In this document: one piece after another, positions 57,060 through 64,000 of the stretch
Layout: the number at the start of each line of letters is the position of its first letter
Position numbering within the stretch: position 1 is the stretch's first letter
Source: Thermoanaerobacterium thermosaccharolyticum DSM 571
GTDB lineage: Bacteria > Bacillota > Thermoanaerobacteria > Thermoanaerobacterales > Thermoanaerobacteraceae
Direction: 5' to 3'
Length of the DNA stretch: 64,000 nucleotides
Assembly (NCBI RefSeq): GCF_000145615.1
Contig: NC_014410.1
Coordinates: 1,468,001 to 1,532,000, forward strand
Position numbers and translations under genes: made by a program
The notes under the pieces: model-generated
What the model saw: the letters and a program-made list of their open reading frames with translations, nothing else
The model's database searches: none
What the model was told of the DNA's origin: nothing

Positions 57060-58259
57060 CTATAAATTAAAATATCTTTTTATCTCATCAAGTATTATGT
57101 GTGCTACATTAGTCTTACTCATTAATGGATATTCTTTTATATTAAGATCTTTATCTATTATATTGACTATATTTGTATCCCCTGAAAATCCGGCACCTTC
57201 CATTGAGACATCATTAGCTACAATTAAATCTAAATTTTTTTTATTAATTTTTTCTTTGGCACTTTCCATTAAATTCTCTGTTTCAGCAGCAAAGCCAACT
57301 AAAATTATATTACCTTTATTCTTTCCTAATTCGTACAATATATCAGGGTTTCGAATTAACTTTAACTCTATATTATCATCACTCTTTTTTATTTTGTTAA
57401 CCTCATACCTTTCTGGACGATAGTCGGCAACAGCTGCTGCACCGATGAAAATATCAATATTATCTTTCAATTTCATAACAGCATCATACATCTCACAGGC
57501 GGTGTTAACATGTATCGTTTCTATATCGATAGGATCCTCCAGATTTGTAGGACCTGTAACTAGAATAGCCCTTCCACCACGGGACTTTACAGCTTTTGCA
57601 ATTTCAAAACCCATTTTACCAGATGAATGATTTGTAATATACCTTACAGGGTCAATTGGCTCAACAGTAGGTCCTGCAGTCACTAGAACTGTTTTTCCAT
57701 CATAATCATTTTTATCTAGTAGTAAATATTTTAGTATTGTATCTTCTATAATTCCTATATCTGCTAGTTTACCTTTTCCATATGTCCCACAAGCAAGCCT
57801 TCCGTTATCTGGTTCTACTATTATATATCCTAGTGACATAAGTTTTTTAAGATTCTCTTTAAATATTACATTGTTGTACATATTTGTATTCATTGCAGGT
57901 GCTAAAATAACCTTACCTTTAGTAGCCATCACAGTAGTTGTAAGCATGTCATCTGCAATACCGTTAGCTATTTTACCAATAACATTTGCTGTAGCAGGCA
58001 CTACAGCAAATACATCCGCTTTTTCTGCCAATGCAATATGCTCTATCTCCCAAAACTTTGGGCTTTCGAACATATCAACTACAACTTTGTTATGAGACAG
58101 AGATTCAAATGTCAATGGAGATATAAACTTTGTAGCGGATTCAGTCATTATGACATCAACATTTATATTTCTTTTAACGAGTCTTGAAACAAGATCTGCT
58201 GATTTATAAGCCGCTATCCCGCCAGTGACTCCAATAACAACATTTTTTGAATCACTCAT
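57060..58259 (-). CDS. coaBC: Bifunctional phosphopantothenoylcysteine decarboxylase/synthase (CoaBC)
   Basis: A 399-residue fusion for two CoA steps. The N-terminal CoaC flavoprotein (about 1-185) has VTGGIAAYKSADL, the catalytic His in EIEHIALAEKADVF, and APAMNTNMY. The CoaB part has TAGPTVEPIDPVRYITNHSS and GAAAVADYRP. The ATG at 58259 is used with AAGGTG upstream. Placed between priA and rpoZ as in many Firmicutes. Confidence 0.96.
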   Translation of the reverse strand: MSDSKNVVIGVTGGIAAYKSADLVSRLVKRNINVDVIMTESATKFISPLTFESLSHNKVVVDMFESPKFWEIEHIALAEKADVFAVVPATANVIGKIANGIADDMLTTTVMATKGKVILAPAMNTNMYNNVIFKENLKKLMSLGYIIVEPDNGRLACGTYGKGKLADIGIIEDTILKYLLLDKNDYDGKTVLVTAGPTVEPIDPVRYITNHSSGKMGFEIAKAVKSRGGRAILVTGPTNLEDPIDIETIHVNTACEMYDAVMKLKDNIDIFIGAAAVADYRPERYEVNKIKKSDDNIELKLIRNPDILYELGKNKGNIILVGFAAETENLMESAKEKINKKNLDLIVANDVSMEGAGFSGDTNIVNIIDKDLNIKEYPLMSKTNVAHIILDEIKRYFNL

Positions 58260-58270
58260 CAAAACACCTT

Positions 58271-58480
58271 CTACTTTATGCCAAATTTTTGTCTTTCAAA
58301 TGTTATAAGCCCTTCATTAATCTCCTCAGTTGCTATTGTAACGGGCTTTTTTGAATCAGTCTGTATCAAGCTCGGTTCTCCATTTATAATCTGTCTTGCT
58401 CGTTTCGACACCAATGCACATAAAGTATATTTGCTGTCTATTTTGTTCATTAAATCAACTATTGATGGATATAAAATCAT
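58271..58480 (-). CDS. rpoZ: RNA polymerase omega subunit
   Basis: A 69-residue subunit that helps assemble RNA polymerase. YPSIVDLMNKIDSKYTLCALVSKRAR matches the conserved N-terminal region (cut here for brevity to the key KRAR helix). It is adjacent to gmk (one base apart), the standard order gmk-rpoZ-coaBC-priA. Confidence 0.94.
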   Translation of the reverse strand: MILYPSIVDLMNKIDSKYTLCALVSKRARQIINGEPSLIQTDSKKPVTIATEEINEGLITFERQKFGIK

Positions 58481-59092
58481 CTAACATCTCTCCTTTACTT
58501 CAAGATATAAACCTTTATTTCTATCAACTCTGCATTTTTCAGCCTTTATAATTGCAAGAATTTTGTCAACTGCTAAATCAACATCATCGTTTATAACTAC
58601 ATAATTATACCTTGATACAAAATTGATTTCTTCATATGCACTTTTAAATCTCTTTAATATCTCTTCCTCTGTTTCGGTACCTCTTTTTTTAATCCTGTTT
58701 TTCAATTCTTCCATTGACGGCGGTAGAATAAAAATAAACACACCTTCAGGATATTTATCTTTAACCTTCAATGCTCCCTGTATATCAATCTCAAGAATCA
58801 CATCATGACCTTCATCTATATTCTTTTGTACAAACTCTTTCGGCGTACCATAATAATTATCGTACACTTTTGCCCATTCTAAAAGCATATTATTTTCAAT
58901 AAGCGTTTTGAACTTCTCCGTAGTAGTGAAAAAATAATTTTCTCCGTCGACTTCACCATTACGAGGTTTTCTCGTAGTCATTGATACACTTAATTTTAAA
59001 TTGTTATCTTTCTTTAAAAGCGCCTTACACACCGTTCCTTTGCCAGCCCCAGACGGACCGGATACAACAATCAACAAACCTTTATTGTACAA
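58481..59092 (-). CDS. gmk: Guanylate kinase
   Basis: A 203-residue enzyme phosphorylating GMP. P-loop VSGPSGAGKGTVCKALL, GMP-binding TTRKPRNGEVDGENYFF, and LEIDIQGALKVK are visible. The TTG start (59092) lies after GGGGA with nine bases of spacing. Order yicC-remA-gmk-rpoZ matches B. subtilis. Confidence 0.96.
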   Translation of the reverse strand: MYNKGLLIVVSGPSGAGKGTVCKALLKKDNNLKLSVSMTTRKPRNGEVDGENYFFTTTEKFKTLIENNMLLEWAKVYDNYYGTPKEFVQKNIDEGHDVILEIDIQGALKVKDKYPEGVFIFILPPSMEELKNRIKKRGTETEEEILKRFKSAYEEINFVSRYNYVVINDDVDLAVDKILAIIKAEKCRVDRNKGLYLEVKERC

Positions 59093-59106
59093 CTAAATCA
59101 TTCCCC

Positions 59107-59391
59107 TTAATCTTCAGAATCGTCATCTTCAATTTCTTCATCAATAATGTCTTTTGAATTAAGCCTATTTGCAACAGTCTCAGGTTGCACAGCAGACAAA
59201 ATAATGTGATCGCTATCAGTTATTATAACCGCTCTCGTCCTTCTGCCATATGTAGCATCGATAAGCATTCCCCTGTCCCTTGCCTCTTGAATTATTCTTT
59301 TAATAGGAGCAGACTCAGGGCTAACAATAGCTACTAATCTGTTTGCCGAAATAATATTGCCAAATCCAATGTTTATAAGTTTGATTGCCAT
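59107..59391 (-). CDS. remA: RemA-family regulator (DUF370, YlzA)
   Basis: A 94-residue protein starting [20 protein letters not shown] and including [18 protein letters not shown], the arginine-rich DNA-binding part. RemA is a ring-forming DNA-binding activator of matrix and osmoprotection genes in Bacillus. The last ~20 residues form an acidic tail ([10 protein letters not shown]), longer than usual. GGAGG precedes the start. Lies between yicC and gmk as expected. Confidence 0.93.
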   Translation of the reverse strand: MAIKLINIGFGNIISANRLVAIVSPESAPIKRIIQEARDRGMLIDATYGRRTRAVIITDSDHIILSAVQPETVANRLNSKDIIDEEIEDDDSED

Positions 59392-59404
59392 AAAAATATC
59401 CTCC

Positions 59405-60280
59405 CTACTCTATGTTTTGCACTTGCTCCCTTATCTTCTCTATCTGATCTTTTAACTCTATCACCCCATTGACAATATCAAGATCCATTGATTTTGAACC
59501 AATTGTATTTGCTTCTCTATTCATCTCTTGAGTTAAAAAATCCAACTTTTTCCCTATCGGCATATCACTGTCTAAAGAGTTCCTAAATTGACTGATATGG
59601 CTTCTAAGTCTTGTTATCTCTTCTGCAATACTTGTCCTGTCAGCCATTATAGCTACTTCTGTCAAGAATCTATTTTGATCAAAATCATCACCAGTCAATT
59701 CTTTTATACGAGCTTCTAATTTTTTCTTGTATTCTTTGGCAACAATTGGCCCTCTCATTTCTATTTTATCAATTATATTGCTTAATATATCAAGCCTATT
59801 CATTATATCGTCTTTTAATTTTATACCTTCAGAAACCCTCATGTCAATTAAATTTTTTATTCCAATAGATAATGCCTTGTCTAATGTCGCCCAAACATTA
59901 TCAACATCAATATCTGCATTTTTTATTTCTATAATACCAGAAAGCGATAAAATATCGCTTACCTTTATATCGTCTGACAATGCAAACTTATCTTTTATAG
60001 TTTTTAGTATAGTTACGTATTGATTTAAAAGATCACTATTTAATTCAAGAACATCCAAACTTTTTTCGTATGTTTCCAATGAAACATTTATCTCTACTCT
60101 TCCTCTTTTTATGCTATCAGCAATTCTTAATCTCAGCTTATCCTCTAATCCGCTTAATGGCTTTGGAAGTCTTAGTGACACATCTAAAAATCTGTGATTT
60201 AATGTCTTAATCTCAACACATATGTGAAAGCCATTTTCACTTATTTCACCTCTACCGTAACCTGTCATACTCTTTATCAT
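59405..60280 (-). CDS. yicC: YicC/YloC family endoribonuclease
   Basis: A 291-residue protein. It begins [13 protein letters not shown], shows [15 protein letters not shown], and ends with the conserved [13 protein letters not shown]. YicC has been shown to cleave RNA in E. coli and B. subtilis. The ATG at 60280 has AGGTG upstream. First gene of the yicC-remA-gmk-rpoZ-coaBC-priA-def-fmt run. Confidence 0.94.
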   Translation of the reverse strand: MIKSMTGYGRGEISENGFHICVEIKTLNHRFLDVSLRLPKPLSGLEDKLRLRIADSIKRGRVEINVSLETYEKSLDVLELNSDLLNQYVTILKTIKDKFALSDDIKVSDILSLSGIIEIKNADIDVDNVWATLDKALSIGIKNLIDMRVSEGIKLKDDIMNRLDILSNIIDKIEMRGPIVAKEYKKKLEARIKELTGDDFDQNRFLTEVAIMADRTSIAEEITRLRSHISQFRNSLDSDMPIGKKLDFLTQEMNREANTIGSKSMDLDIVNGVIELKDQIEKIREQVQNIE

Positions 60281-60320
60281 CTTATCACCTATCAAATATT
60301 ATAATCAACTTTATTTTTAA

Positions 60321-61154
60321 CTAAACAATCTTAATTTCTCCTGTAAAAACTTCTTCAGCAATTCCTGTTAAATAAATATTATTATCTAACAGCCACTCAA
60401 TATACAAGTCACCTTTCTTAAAATGAACATAAACATTCCTTTTCGTTTTCTCTGTTAAGGCTGATGCAACTGCAGATGCGCAAGCACCTGTGCCACAAGC
60501 AAAAGTCAGCCCAGCGCCTCTTTCCCAAGTTCTTACTGTAATATTGCTGTCATCCTCTACTTTAACAAAGTCTACATTTGTTCCACGTGGAAATATTTGT
60601 AACTTTTCAATTAATGGTCCTATATTTAAAATCATATTCTTATCAATTGAATTAACAAAAATTATAGTATGTGGTACACCCACCAATAATGAAGTTACGA
60701 TATAAGTTCGACCATCTATTTTAATTGTCTCTTCTATAAATGATTTTTTATCAGTTTTTACAGGAATCATATCAGTCCTAAAAATTGGACTTCCCATATG
60801 TACTTTTACTTTTTCTACAACATCATCCTTAAAAATCAATTCGGGCATGATAATACCTGATAATGTTTCTACAGACATTTTATCCTTTTTAACAATGCCA
60901 TTTTCATAAACGTACTTTGCAAAACAACGTGCCCCATTGCCGCACATCTCTGCTTCACTGCCGTCTGAATTGATTATTCTCATTTTGATATCAGCTATTC
61001 CTGATGGTTCTACAATCAAAAGCCCATCTGCACCTATTCCAAAATGTCTATCACACAATTTTCTAGCCAATATATCATAATCATATTCTTCATTATCTAG
61101 ATTTTCAAATACAATGAAGTCATTACCTAAACCATTCATTTTAGTAAATTTCAC
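60321..61154 (-). CDS. dapF: Diaminopimelate epimerase
   Basis: A 277-residue enzyme that turns LL-DAP into meso-DAP for lysine and peptidoglycan. The cysteine pair is visible in EMCGNGARCFAKY and FACGTGACASAVA; the N-terminus is KFTKMNGLGNDFIVF. A GTG at 61154 with GAGGTG upstream serves as start. Divergent from rqcH. Confidence 0.96.
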   Translation of the reverse strand: MKFTKMNGLGNDFIVFENLDNEEYDYDILARKLCDRHFGIGADGLLIVEPSGIADIKMRIINSDGSEAEMCGNGARCFAKYVYENGIVKKDKMSVETLSGIIMPELIFKDDVVEKVKVHMGSPIFRTDMIPVKTDKKSFIEETIKIDGRTYIVTSLLVGVPHTIIFVNSIDKNMILNIGPLIEKLQIFPRGTNVDFVKVEDDSNITVRTWERGAGLTFACGTGACASAVASALTEKTKRNVYVHFKKGDLYIEWLLDNNIYLTGIAEEVFTGEIKIV

Positions 61155-61271
61155 AATATTTCACCTCGGTAATACAAATAACGCATATATATTATAACAT
61201 AATTTTATAAAAAACAGTTTAGAAAAAAGTTTGCTCAATTAATTGTAACTTATATTACATAATCTGTCAAT

Positions 61272-61299
61272 TTGTAATTAATTTTTGCTGTGGTATACT
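61272..61299 (+). promoter_or_regulatory. Promoter of rqcH
   Basis: TTGTAA (61272-61277), 16 bases, TATACT (61294-61299), with TG one base before the -10, an extended -10 form. It lies about 35 bases before the rqcH start. Confidence 0.6.
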
Positions 61300-61335
61300 A
61301 TTATATAGAACTTGTTTAGAAAGGATTGTTTTTAT

Positions 61336-63054
61336 ATGGCTCTTGATGGCATAACACTTTATGGCATTATTTACGAATTGCGAAATGAACTGCTGGGTGG
61401 TAAAATAGATAAGATATATCAACCAGAAAAGGATGAAATTATTATATATATAAGAAATATTGGTAACAATTATAAATTGCTTATATCTGCTAATGCTAAT
61501 TTCCCAAGGATATACTTAACAGATGAATATAAGGAAAATCCAATTAACCCACCAATGTTTTGCATGTTGCTCCGCAAATATCTACAAGGTGGAAAAATTA
61601 TTGATATTTATCAAAAGGAATTCGACAGGATTGTCTTTATTGATGTTTTAAGCCGTGATGAATTAGAAAAAGAAGTAGTGAAAACATTAGTAGTTGAAAT
61701 AATGGGAAGGTACAGCAATATCATATTAATAGATAAGGAAAGTGAAATTATAGTAGACAGTATTAAACGAGTATATCAAGACATGAGCAAAATACGAGAA
61801 ATCACACCAGGTATTAAATATGAACTGCCACCATCACAGGATAAATTAAATATAAAAAATTTTAAAAAAGAGGATTTATCTGGTGCATTAAAGCATTTTA
61901 ATGGTAAAAAAATTGGTAAGGCACTTTTAAATCTTTTTGAAGGGTTTAGCCCTGTTTTGTCTAGAGAAATTGCTTATAGAAGTCAAGTCGATGATAAACA
62001 CATAAATGAGATTTCGGAAGACGATATAGAGAAATTAATTTATAATTTAAATTTATTAAAAAGCCATTTAGATAATTCAAACTTTAAACCATGTATCGCT
62101 TACATTGATGAAAATCCTTTTGAATTTTCCATCATTGAGCTTACACAGTATGAGAATTTAGTTTTCTATAAAAGTGTTAACGAAGCCGCATTAAAGTTTT
62201 ATAGAGAAAAAGCAAATGCAGAAAGTTTAAAATCTCGTTCTCATGATTTGAAAAAGCTTATTCAAACGCATCTAGAAAGATTATATAATAAACTTGAAAA
62301 ACAATTGGATGAATTGAAAAATGCTGAAAATGCAGATCTATACAAGCTATATGGTGAACTTATAACAAGTAATTTATATAAACTTAACAAAAAAACAGAT
62401 GCATTTAAAACAATAAATTATTATACTGGTGAAGAGATTACAATACCACTTGATATTAAATATACGCCAAGTGAAAATGCTCAAATGTATTTCAAAAAAT
62501 ATGCTAAATTAAAAAATGCAGTAGAATTTCTTACAAAACAAATAGAAGAAACAAAAAAAGAGATAGAATATCTAGAAGGTCAGCTTTTGAATGTTGAGCA
62601 GTGCACGTTACCATCGGAAATCGATGAAATAAGAGAAGAATTATCAGATACAGGATACATAAAAAAGAAAAATAAAGACAAAAAACAAAAGAAAGGTATA
62701 TCTCAGCCTTTACATTATATATCTTCAGACAATTTTGATATCTATATTGGAAAAAATAATGTGCAAAATGATTACCTTACAATGAAATTTGCAGATATAA
62801 ATGACATGTGGCTACACACAAAAAATATTCCAGGTTCCCATGTCATAATCAGAAGTAAAGGCACCAGCATACCTGATAGCACTATTCTAGAAGCAGCAAA
62901 ACTTGCTGCATTACATAGTAAAGCAAAAAACTCATCAAATGTACCAGTTGATTACACATTAAGAAAGTACGTCAAAAAACCGGTAGGGTCAAAACCGGGT
63001 TTCGTAATCTACACGAATCAAAAAACATTATATGTAACACCCAACAATAAGTAG
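61336..63054 (+). CDS. rqcH: Ribosome quality control protein RqcH (NFACT family, FbpA)
   Basis: A 572-residue Rqc2 homologue that adds alanine tails to stalled nascent chains on 50S subunits. The NFACT-N domain (about 1-210: ALDGITLYGIIYELRNELLG, GKIDKIYQPEKDEI) is followed by a long coiled coil (about 290-450) and the NFACT-R domain (about 455-570) with DIYIGKNNVQNDYLTMK and DMWLHTKNIPGSHVII. The ATG at 61336 has GAAAGGA upstream. Previously annotated as fibronectin-binding protein in relatives. Confidence 0.94.
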   Translation: MALDGITLYGIIYELRNELLGGKIDKIYQPEKDEIIIYIRNIGNNYKLLISANANFPRIYLTDEYKENPINPPMFCMLLRKYLQGGKIIDIYQKEFDRIVFIDVLSRDELEKEVVKTLVVEIMGRYSNIILIDKESEIIVDSIKRVYQDMSKIREITPGIKYELPPSQDKLNIKNFKKEDLSGALKHFNGKKIGKALLNLFEGFSPVLSREIAYRSQVDDKHINEISEDDIEKLIYNLNLLKSHLDNSNFKPCIAYIDENPFEFSIIELTQYENLVFYKSVNEAALKFYREKANAESLKSRSHDLKKLIQTHLERLYNKLEKQLDELKNAENADLYKLYGELITSNLYKLNKKTDAFKTINYYTGEEITIPLDIKYTPSENAQMYFKKYAKLKNAVEFLTKQIEETKKEIEYLEGQLLNVEQCTLPSEIDEIREELSDTGYIKKKNKDKKQKKGISQPLHYISSDNFDIYIGKNNVQNDYLTMKFADINDMWLHTKNIPGSHVIIRSKGTSIPDSTILEAAKLAALHSKAKNSSNVPVDYTLRKYVKKPVGSKPGFVIYTNQKTLYVTPNNK

Positions 63055-63072
63055 GTATTCGCCTACTTATTG
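63045..63072. terminator. Hairpin between convergent rqcH and thpR
   Basis: Eleven-base arms CAATAAGTAGG and CCTACTTATTG around TATTCG, covering both stop regions. T-tracts are weak on both sides. It probably serves both genes. Confidence 0.65.
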
Positions 63073-63618
63073 ATTTCTTAACGGAACATCAAAAATGGGT
63101 ACATACACTCTCTTATTGTTCTCAAGTTTGCTTTCCATAAGATATATATTTGATATCATAAAATAATCAGAATTTAATTTATATATACTATTTATTTCCT
63201 CAATGCTCTTTATTAAAGTAATATCTCTTGCAATAGTGATATGAGTTTTAAATTTTTTATCATCTTTTCTATATCCTGCCTTAGACAATTCTGTTTCAAG
63301 TGCATCATGTAATGCCATGAGGTTCTTATCATCAACGACATTTACCCACAAAACTCTTATATTATCTTTGCCTTCGAAACAGCCAATTTTATTTAGTCTT
63401 ATACCAAATGATTTGAAACTTAATGATATATTATTTGTTATCTCTCTTATTTTATTAACTTCTTCTACATTTATTTCACCAAAAAATTTAAGAGTTATAT
63501 GTAAATTATCTTTATTAGTCCATCTTCCTTTTATTGTATATTTTTTTAGTTCATCTTGCAAATTCTTAATATCATTTATAACACTCTCACTTAACTTAAC
63601 GGCTAAAAACGCTCTCAT
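63067..63618 (-). CDS. thpR: RNA 2',3'-cyclic phosphodiesterase (ThpR, LigT family)
   Basis: A 183-residue 2H-family enzyme. The two HxT/S motifs are HITLKF (about 43) and HITIARD (about 128). It begins MRAFLAVKLSESVINDI. The ATG at 63618 has GGAGG upstream. It acts on 2',3'-cyclic phosphate RNA ends or related ligations; in vivo substrate unknown. Follows a GNAT gene. Confidence 0.92.
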   Translation of the reverse strand: MRAFLAVKLSESVINDIKNLQDELKKYTIKGRWTNKDNLHITLKFFGEINVEEVNKIREITNNISLSFKSFGIRLNKIGCFEGKDNIRVLWVNVVDDKNLMALHDALETELSKAGYRKDDKKFKTHITIARDITLIKSIEEINSIYKLNSDYFMISNIYLMESKLENNKRVYVPIFDVPLRNQ

Positions 63619-63640
63619 ATTTCCTCCATTATGTATATTT

Positions 63641-64000
63641 TCAATTATTTCCCTGGAAATCATGTTTACAAAATTCTTCCTTAATAATACTCATCATACA
63701 TTCATTTATGTATTTCCCATGTTTATATACAGCTTCCCTCAGCAATCCTTCTTTTTTAAAACCACATTTTTCATAGCATCTTATTGCTCTTTCATTAAAA
63801 TCATATACTTTTAATTCAACTCGATGCAAATTTAATTCATTAAATATAAAATCTAATAAAGTCATTATTGCTTCTGAACCAAGTCCTCTATTTCTATACT
63901 TTTCCTCACCTATCATTATCGCAATTTCACAATGTCTATTTTTCCAATCTACATTGCCATATGAAATATTACCTATATATTCTTTAGTTTCATTATAAAT
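63641..64000 (-). CDS. GNAT N-acetyltransferase (RimJ/RimL type), cut by window edge
   Basis: The C-terminal ~119 residues are in the window; the frame is open to base 64000. Acetyl-CoA motif A reads IGEEKYRNRGLGSEAIMTL, followed by NLHRVELKVYDFNERAIRCYEKCGFKKEG, the usual late strands (here cut: key residues N-E-R-A and Y-x-K-x-G-F). Substrate, perhaps a ribosomal or other protein N-terminus or a small amine, cannot be told. Confidence 0.88.
   Translation of the reverse strand: MYNETKEYIGNISYGNVDWKNRHCEIAIMIGEEKYRNRGLGSEAIMTLLDFIFNELNLHRVELKVYDFNERAIRCYEKCGFKKEGLLREAVYKHGKYINECMMSIIKEEFCKHDFQGNN

Overview
The window looks like a chromosomal segment of an AT-rich, anaerobic, spore-forming Firmicute. 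Gene order and protein sequences resemble Thermoanaerobacterium and other Thermoanaerobacterales; this is inference from recognition, not a database result. Supporting signs are the spore genes (spoVS, a 30-residue spoVM homologue, two alpha/beta-type SASP genes, ylbJ), pta-ackA, FabK as the only enoyl-ACP reductase seen, and many TTG/GTG starts behind strong Shine-Dalgarno sites. Almost all genes lie on the minus strand; the clear plus-strand genes are tmcAL, ylbJ, rpmB and rqcH.

Layout. 1-6.7 kb: 5' part of trpS, comM/yifB, then the signal-recognition/ribosome cluster ylxM-ffh-rpsP-khpA-rimM-trmD-rplS-rbgA. 6.7-17.3 kb: an accessory block lying between ylxM and ftsY, which are usual neighbours in related genomes. 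It holds a decayed IS3-type element, a lipoprotein gene, a secreted SpoIID/LytB-domain protein, a truncated and frameshifted radical SAM peptide-maturase remnant, a GAF-LuxR regulator, an IS1380-like transposase remnant, an FtsX/MacB-type ABC exporter and an ECF sigma/anti-sigma pair. 17.3-24 kb: ftsY, smc, spoVS, a frameshifted radical SAM gene and rnc. 24-34 kb: fatty-acid and phospholipid genes (fabF, acpP, fabG, fabD, fabK, fabH, plsX, fapR), rpmF, yceD, ackA, pta. 34-43.9 kb: tmcAL and ylbJ (plus strand) facing a coiled-coil gene, coaD and rsmD; tandem SASP genes; degV, recG, fakA, asp23. 44-61.2 kb: rpmB, spoVM, a small membrane protein, thiN, rpe, rsgA, prkC, prpC, rlmN, rsmB, a zinc peptidase, a DUF116 protein, fmt, def, priA, coaBC, rpoZ, gmk, remA, yicC, dapF. 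61.3-64 kb: rqcH (plus strand), thpR and a truncated GNAT gene.

How it works together. The core is conserved housekeeping: co-translational targeting, rRNA/tRNA modification, formyl-Met handling, FapR-controlled lipid synthesis, Ser/Thr phospho-signalling and CoA synthesis. The most informative non-core signal is in the accessory block. Near-identical ECF-type promoters (TGAGNC, 16 bases, CGTC) lie upstream of both the sigma/anti-sigma operon and the ABC exporter operon, so the four genes look like one self-contained stress-response and export module. Other signals are a sigma-H-type promoter on spoVS, a 17-bp palindrome over the fapR -10 that could be a FapR operator, and a hairpin that hides the ribosome-binding site of the small membrane-protein gene beside spoVM. 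I saw no tRNA, rRNA, CRISPR array or intact prophage.
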